A DNA stretch of 64,000 bases, taken from the NCBI GenBank assembly GCA_036768485.1, contig JAVLUZ010000145.1, forward strand, positions 4,620,660 through 4,684,659, in the 5' to 3' direction. The DNA is from Mermis nigrescens (Eukaryota > Nematoda > Enoplea > Mermithida > Mermithidae). Below, piece by piece: positions 57,497-64,000 of this stretch; the first letter of the stretch is position 1, and every line of letters starts with the position of its first letter. A program made the translations under genes and the position numbers. The notes beneath the pieces were generated by a model, which did no database searches, had not been told where the DNA came from, and was given only the letters and a program-made list of their open reading frames with translations.

Positions 57497-57766
57497 CATA
57501 TGTGCGCAGCACCGAAATTCCGGGGCGGGGGTGCAAGATTTTCCGAAGGTCAAAAAATGGCCTTGAAAATAGTGATATGGCAAAAACACCATTTTCAATG
57601 TTTCTCATCAAGTACTCATCATTGGCCACAAAAAATTGCGAAAAAAAAACAAAAAATTTCCGAAAATTGAATTCTGGGATGAGGTATTTTGGTTTGGGGG
57701 GGTGGTATATTGGTTTCTTGGAGAAATAAAGTGCATACCCCTTAAACCCCCTAACGCCCAGGTGTG
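57497..57766 (+). mobile_element. hAT-type MITE
   Basis: 270 bp with perfect duplications ATCATCAG (57489-57496, 57767-57774). Confidence 0.95.
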
Positions 57767-58190
57767 ATCATCAGTCTTCTGGTTTACTGGAAATATCATT
57801 GTATGGAAATTAGTCAAATGCTTTACAAGGAGTGCTTCAACAATAAATTTTTAAGTTTATTTCTGTAAATTACTCAAAGTCTGTACAATACTCATAGAAT
57901 GATAACTGATTAATTCAGAGCTTGATAAGCTAATTTAATTGCAGATATTTTGCTGAAAAAGCGGATTTTACAACATCATTACTAGCACTTCAACTGGAAA
58001 AAAATTTATTAATTCTCTCCTTATTCACTATTTTTGTCAGTGATATCAACCAGATCTGAATCCAGATCTCGAAAAATTTCAAAATTGTATTCAAGTATTA
58101 GATTAAGGTCAAAAGAGGAACTAGGTAAGGATAAGCCTCAATCCACTTATCGGTTGAATTACTAATATGTTGTGAACAAACAAAACTTAC
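57767..58190. other. Intronic, nothing recognised
   Basis: AT-rich stretch between the MITE and the next upstream exon. Confidence 0.45.
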
Positions 58191-58297
58191 CTTACAAAAT
58201 GCCATTTATTTTTCGCATGTCTACGGCATTCCAAGCAATAGGATATAGCTTTTTTCATCTTGCGTGCTGATGGCCTAATATCTGCTGTAGTAGACAT
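58191..58297 (-). CDS. Zinc-finger gene, upstream exon
   Basis: From an ATG at 58297 it encodes about 35 residues, including YCLECRRHAKNKWHF, a zinc-ribbon-like cysteine pair with basic residues. It ends at TTTGTAAG|GTAAGT (intron starts at 58190), again a full donor consensus. A pyrimidine-rich acceptor CATTATACTAG|A lies just upstream of the ATG, so this could be an internal exon with the ATG only part of it. The two bases left over are compatible with the exon ending at 56326. Confidence 0.55.
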
Positions 58298-58828
58298 TCT
58301 AGTATAATGGCGCAGGAGATAGAAAAATGCAATATGAATGTGTGGCAGCTGAGAAGTCTGTATAAAAGTAAAGCATAGAACAGCAAACATACAGCTGAGA
58401 TTAGGCTTTTGACAATTGACACACATATGGACGGATCTGTGTTAAGGATTTGCATAAAGAAGAAGTTATGGATGATATAACTACTCAGTGCTATATTTCT
58501 AAAACTACTTTTGAATAGCTATAAAGCAGTACACACTCATTTAGTGTTATTATTAATTTGTTATTTTTTATAATTATTTCTACTTTATTTTTATTTCAAT
58601 TTTTATTTTTATAGCCTTTGACCACTGATTCAGGATTCACATTTCTTTGGATAAACTTGTCATTTTTTCTAAGCAGCTGGTGACAGATATAATGTGCAAG
58701 TCAAATGAATTAATTATGTGTCATGTCTTGTTAATGCAAGAAAATTCAATATGTACTAAATAAATATATCCTAGCCTTAATTGGTCCAATCCCAGGAACC
58801 AACAGGCCTGGGTGACCAAAAGTCTCAG
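58298..58828. other. No recognisable gene
   Basis: AT-rich sequence. Further upstream exons of the zinc-finger gene may lie beyond but were not identified. Confidence 0.45.
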
Positions 58829-58836
58829 GTGACAAC

Positions 58837-59103
58837 CATACGTGGGCAGTAAGAAAATTCTGGGGAGGGGTGCAAGATTTTTTGAAGGTTAAAAAATGGT
58901 CTTAAAAATGGTGGTGTGGCGATAGAAACACCATTTTTCGACGTTTCTCATCAAGCACTATTCATTGGCATCAAAAAATTGCGAAAAAAAAACAAATAAA
59001 ATTTTCAAAAATTGAATTCTGGGGGGTGTATTTTGATTTCTGGGAGGTATTTTGGTTTCTGAGGGGTGCATACCCCCCAAACCCCCTCCCACGCCCAGGT
59101 GTG
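58837..59103 (+). mobile_element. hAT-type MITE
   Basis: 267 bp. Flanks GTGACAAC and GTGACGAC match at 7 of 8 positions (58829-58836, 59104-59111). Confidence 0.9.
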
Positions 59104-59111
59104 GTGACGAC

Positions 59112-59401
59112 CATACGTGGGCGTGGGGAGGGGGGTTTGGGAGGGGGGGGGTATGCACCACCCAGAAGTTGAAATACCCCCAGAAATCAAAATACACCCT
59201 GAATTCAAATTCTGGAATTTTTTTGCCTTTTTAGCGATTTTTTGATGCCATTGGATAGTGCTCAATGAGAAACGTCGAAAAATTGTGTTTATTCGCCATA
59301 GGACCACTTTTAAGACTGTTTCTTGACCTTTGAAAAATTTTTCACCCACCAGTAATTTTTTCACCACCCCCCCCACAGAATTTCGGTGCTGCCCACCTTT
59401 G
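59112..59401 (-). mobile_element. hAT-type MITE, head-to-head neighbour
   Basis: Reverse copy from CATACGTGGGCGTGGGG to CCCACCTTTG. It is separated from the preceding copy only by that copy's target duplication, implying insertion at or next to it. Confidence 0.85.
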
Positions 59402-59516
59402 GTGATGGACTACCAACATCAGCAAGTCACTGACAAATGGTATAAATTTAAATCTGTCAATAAGAAATTCCTGGATGACCAATAATATTGGATGGCTGAC
59501 TGCTCAGAGTGGCCAC

Positions 59517-59777
59517 CACACCTATGCGCAGGGTGTTGGGGGGTATGCACCCCCTCCAGAAACCAAAATACCCCCCTCCAAAAACCAAAATACCCCCTCC
59601 AGAATTCAATTTTAAAATTTTTTCAGTTTTTTCGAATTTTCTTTTTGATGCCAATGAATAGTGCTCGATGAGAAACGTTAAAAAATTGTGCTTTTCCACC
59701 ATACAACCATTTTTAGGGCCATTTTTGACCTTTGAAAAATCTTGCACCCTCTACAATTTTGGTGCTGCCCACATATG
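59517..59777 (-). mobile_element. hAT-type MITE
   Basis: 261 bp. Flanks GTGGCCAC and GTGGCCAG (59509-59516, 59778-59785) match at 7 of 8 positions. Confidence 0.9.
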
Positions 59778-60239
59778 GTGGCCAGTGTACCAATGGCCAA
59801 CAGCACTTAGTGATTGACTGTTCAGGTTGCCCAAAGTCAAGGGTGTACAATATCATGGTCAACAAGGCAGGGGAGGGGGTGAAATCCCTAAAATTTAAAA
59901 ATTTAATATTCATGATTTGTTTGCCATTTAACGGATCAAAATGGTCGAAATAGCCTATAAAAGGTTTTTTATGGTAATATCGCATTTTTATGCATTTTGA
60001 GTCCATTTTGACTGCATTATATCACTTTTAACACTGAAAAATGCAAAAATTGATCAATTTTGCGCGCTTTTTAAGTAAAAAGTACATAAACATACTAATT
60101 TGTCACAAAGTTCTAAAGAAAATATTGACATTTTTACTGCTTTTGACCTTAAAAATGATCGAAAAACATTCCATCAGCTTAAAATCGCCGAACAGCACTT
60201 ATTCAGCAGAACCTTTATGATAGAGGTGATACCCCTCAC

Positions 60240-60514
60240 CATAGGTGGGCAGCACCAAAATTCTGGGGGAGGGGGTAAAAAAATTGAGGGGGGGGTGAAA
60301 AAATTTTTAAAGGTTAAAAAATGGTCTTAAAAGCGGTCGTATGGCAAAAAACACCATTTTTCGACGTTTCTCATCAAGCGCTATCCAATGGCATCAAAAA
60401 ATTGCTAAAAAAGCAAAAAAATTTTTCCTGGGGGAGGGGATTTCTGGTTTTCTGGGGGAGGGGTATTTCAACTTCTGGGGGTGCATACCCCCCAAACCCC
60501 CACGCCCATGTGTG
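60240..60514 (+). mobile_element. hAT-type MITE
   Basis: 275 bp with perfect duplications CCCCTCAC (60232-60239, 60515-60522). Confidence 0.95.
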
Positions 60515-60689
60515 CCCCTCACCCAACTCTATGTAGGTACATGTAAGCGACAGTACCAAGTGATTGATAACTCATGGTTGTCTAGCATGTATATGAACAC
60601 CTTGAAATTGTTCCTGGATACAATTTTTTTCTAAAGAAAAATATACCGTTTTCTCTCTACTAAACCAATAATGAATTTTTCCGTGGCAT

Positions 60690-62760
60690 AAAAATGAATA
60701 TGAACTTATCATAGGTAGCACATTTGTTCATACATATAATATACTTGGGTACCCTAACATACATATGAGCACCCCAAATAGCTATAATATGACACATCCA
60801 GGATGTGTGACTTTTTTAAGAAGCAACATGGTAAAAAATTTGATGTGGATGTTTTTGTTTTTCTTTATACTCAATAATTAGGTTGTGATAAATATGTATA
60901 GATTTTGCATAATACTATGATACATAGGAACTTCTTACGGTTTTCTAGCCAGCTTGTACACAACTCAGTGTTAATGTCTCTAACAGTTTGATAGTAAAGA
61001 CTGGCAGAGAATCAAATTATCTGAAACCTCATTTTTTGGTTTTCCAAATGTAGCATCAGTTCTCCAGTAAAATTGTAAAGAGTGCACAAAAATGCGGGTG
61101 TAAAGATAGAGTTTGGTAGCATTTTTCTTTTTTCCTGCCAACAACTCCGTTTATGGTTCCCAAAAAACTTTTTCTGATAAAAATGTACTGAGACCCAAGG
61201 GATACTTTTGCTTTACCACTGCACTTTTGTACATTCAATACAAAGTTAGATCCAGGGATGTGACGTTTACAATGTAAAGGTTAGTGTAAGAATGGGATTT
61301 ATTTCAGATTGTTCCGCCATCTACTCCATTCAGAAGTTAGGACAAGTTGACTAGAATAAAAATATAGTACGTTTTATGGGCTACACATCACAGCAAGCTG
61401 CATTTTAAAAAATGCAATATTTATTTATTTCTGAAGGAGTATAGATCGAAATCAGGGTGTACTGCAGAATAAAAAACATGTTTTCCTCCTTTCTTGATAG
61501 ATTATTATCTCCAGTATGAAGTGGAGCAGAAGTTTTTTACTCAAAAACGTTCTACCATTTAAAAGCTACAAAGTAGCCGAAACCGAATTTCTTTACTTTT
61601 ATTGATGACTTATCTTAAGAACTTTGAAGTTTATGCCTTGCTGCTAGCATGAAAAGCGTTTTTCTTACTCTTTTCAATTTGCCGACTTCGCTAATTATAT
61701 ATCAAGATGCGCAAAGCCTTCTAAAATAAAGTACGCCTCAAAGGTTACACGTTGCACTTGGACGAGTTTCTTTAAACTTAACAATGAGTTAGGTGTGAAT
61801 TTAAACTTTGGTGTTAGAAACAAGTTTTATGCTAATTTTTTGCCACCCAGCTAGTCTGTTTATGATCAGGCTGTGCAAACTATTCACAAATAAAGTACAT
61901 TCCGGTGGTTACAGATCTCACATGATCATAATTCTCTATGCTCAATGCTGAGTCATTTCTAGAGGTGTAAAGTACTTGCTCTGTAGTGAAAAACGTTATT
62001 TCAATTATTCTGTTGGCTAAGTTCTCTGTGTATAACTTGATATGTGCCTACTGTTGTAAACAAAGAAGCTCTTAAAGCTTACCCATCACATCAAGATGTA
62101 TTTCTTTACACTTAATATTAAGTTAGTCCTTGAGGTGTAAAGTTCTAATTCTTAAGTGAAAAACACATTTCTGCATCAGTTTTGTTAACAATCTTTTTCC
62201 ATCATAAGTAAGGAACTGATCTTAAATCTTAGAATGCTTTATGTTTATGGGTCAGAAATTCTACTGGGCAAGTTAGTTTGCACTCAATAAAGATGTAAAG
62301 AAGTTTACACTATAGGATTGCTCTGATCTCAGAATGTCATGCAGAGATATTTTTTAAATGTTATTGGGAACGTTAGGATTATGAATCAGATTTCAGACAT
62401 TCATTACACCCAGCAGTTGTGTAAAGTTTACGCTGAAATTAGCTTTAGCTACAGAGCATTGCCAAAGGTTAAGTTTTTCAAAGTTCTCCAAAACATAAGG
62501 ATTTCATTGTATATTAAGGACTTACCTACCATTTTCTTACACCCTCTTGTTGTGTTAACTTTACACTTCAGCTTAACTTCAGCTCCAAGAGGTTTTAGGT
62601 TGTACAAGCTACGTTTTTTACAAACTATCCTTCGTAAATTCAGGATTACAAATCTGACATCTTCTGGAATCAATAGCTGTGTAAAATTCAAAATATAAAT
62701 AAATTTATATTTCAAACTGTTGTAGGTCAGCTTTGTACAATCTACAAGTACTTTGCAGGG
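60690..62760 (+). repeat. Degenerate ~180-bp monomer array, copy 2
   Basis: Diverged relative of 19540-22620: ATCATAGGTAGCAC, TATAATATACTTGG, then CTGCCAACAACTCCG at 61136 and weaker versions about every 175-185 bp (61313, 61500, 61680, 61840, 62013, 62185), with GTGTAAAGT/TTTACAC words. Confidence 0.6.
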
Positions 62761-63221
62761 CAAAGTGATAGTATTCTGATGATTTTATCTGTATTTTTCA
62801 AGGACATTACAAAATCCATCTCTATGTAATCTAATCGTATTTCTGCAGATTCAATAATTTTTTGCAAAAATAATAACTATTTGATAACTTTTAAATTCTC
62901 TGCCACTTAAATATAAAATTGACTATAGTCTGTCCCATTCCAAATAGCCCATTTTTGCTTAGCAGCTTATAAGTGTAGCTGAATATTTTATGGTTTAACC
63001 CATTTAAGCAAAAAATGGGCTGTTTGTAATGAAACAGAGTACAATAAATCTTTCAATTTATAAGCGCTGTGATGTTTACTTTGAGGCTCAATCAGCATAT
63101 TACAATCAATGTATTATTCCTGGCTTTACCATTTAAGTCATTTTAGCTTTTTCAGTCGAATTTTATGTGCAAATTCAACCAGAAACTCATAAAAATTTTG
63201 ATGTTCTTTGCTGGACTACAG
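62761..63221. other. No recognisable gene
   Basis: AT-rich. GCCCATTTTTGCTTA and its inverse (TAAGCAAAAAATGGGC) at 62947 and 63003 bracket about 70 bp as a small hairpin. Confidence 0.45.
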
Positions 63222-63930
63222 GCGCGCCTTTAATTGACCAAGAATCTTTGGCAAGATAAAGAATAAATATGCAATTTGCAATGATTTTTGGCCGTCAGTG
63301 ACCATATTTCTCAAATTTTTCCGGTGCTATGCGCCGGATGACATCTATTAATTACATTTATTAACTCTCTTGGCGACCTGGAAGCCATTTTATGTTTCAT
63401 TTTTGAATAGTTTTCTTCTATTTTCAATTGAAAATTTTGATGTTTCGCATAAAATGCTATAAAAACAGGAAATCAAGCAACAAATAATGCTTCTAGACGT
63501 CTATCCGCCTTAATTTCACAAATTTCCGGCACTACGCGCCAGATTTTTGTAAAAGTCAAAGAAATTTAATAATTTTTTCACACAAAATTGTCGAAAATTT
63601 AAAAATTGTTCGAAAAAATATTGCATCAAAAGTTATTTTATGTAAAAGTATAGTTATATAGCCTTTTTGGACTAAAAATAGCTAAAAATCCATTTCTGAA
63701 GTCAAGAAAATAGCTATATATCATTTTGAAATCTAAACAAGGTAATTAAATAGCATTTCTGAGCTCAAAAAAAGACTATATAGCTAGTTTTCTGAGCCTA
63801 AAAAGCTGTATAGCTGATTATCTGAACTCAAAAAAGGCTATACAGCAATGGTTTTCCGGCCAAAAATCGTTGTATACCTATCACTTTTTCAAAGCTCAGA
63901 TGGAATAATACTCCCCTCACTCCCCTTGCT
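63222..63930 (+). repeat. R2-like repeat, third copy
   Basis: TTTGCAATGATTTTTGGCCGTCAGTGA, TTTTTCCGGTGCTATGCGCCGG and CCTGGAAGCCA match the R2 body at 5465-5580. Ends are uncertain, and the right part is replaced by the minisatellite. Confidence 0.5.
63650..63880 (+). repeat. TATAGC minisatellite
   Basis: Five or six degenerate ~45-bp units with (C)TATATAGC(T), TTTCTGA(G/A)CTCAAAAAA and similar words. Confidence 0.6.
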
Positions 63931-64000
63931 AATGTATTGAGACCTTTGCTCATGTACAGTCAAGACCACAAGTAACGTCGCTCAAGCGCAGGCATGATAA

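Overview
This is a eukaryotic nuclear window: AT-rich, very low gene density, packed with nested transposable elements, and with at least one intron-containing gene. It most resembles an arthropod (insect-like) genome, because it combines a Ty3/gypsy-type LTR element with 4-bp target duplications, hAT- and mariner-like MITEs, and a zinc-finger gene with fingers of a kind known from animals. No bacterial features (operons, ribosome-binding sites, CRISPR) are present. The species cannot be named from the sequence.

Layout. 1-170: edge of a palindromic satellite. 268-5884: two hAT-like non-autonomous elements (8-bp target duplications) and diverged relatives. 6085-9225: a dispersed repeat carrying two nested MITEs, then a 78-bp palindromic satellite array with higher-order structure. 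9226-11780: array tail and a foldback-like inverted-repeat block. 12600-14343: decayed gag-like remnant, followed by a solo LTR (14344-15766). 16495-17259: a TRIM-like mini-retrotransposon on the minus strand. 17780-18760: MITEs and short GCxCCAAAA arrays. 19540-22620: degenerate ~180-bp monomers, seen again at 60690-62760. 22733-23465: mariner-like MITE. 25592-40123: a near-complete 14.5-kb LTR retrotransposon. 40155-43407: two related LTRs in reverse orientation. 44394-45638: another solo LTR. 46308-58298: a minus-strand zinc-finger gene of which three exons are visible, one intron being 9.2 kb and full of repeats. 63222-63930: a further hAT-like repeat and a minisatellite.

The main discovery candidate is the 14.5-kb LTR retrotransposon. 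Besides gag (CCHC knuckle), protease, reverse transcriptase/RNase H and integrase, it has a third ~4.1-kb open frame in the env position. The N-terminal third of this frame carries a DEDDy 3'-5' exonuclease domain (DxE, D, YxxxD). Its ATG lies four bases past a strong splice acceptor, which suggests a spliced subgenomic mRNA. The copy is defective: indels in gag/pol, a DMG in place of D[T/S]G in the protease, a MITE inserted in the gag/protease region, and ten in-frame stops in the third frame.

A second theme is one hAT-type MITE family with about 21 copies (roughly 250-280 bp each, about 8% of the window). Nine copies have perfect 8-bp target duplications. Copies sit inside LTRs, inside the retrotransposon coding region, inside the zinc-finger gene intron and inside each other, and paralogous empty sites in the same window confirm several of the insertions.
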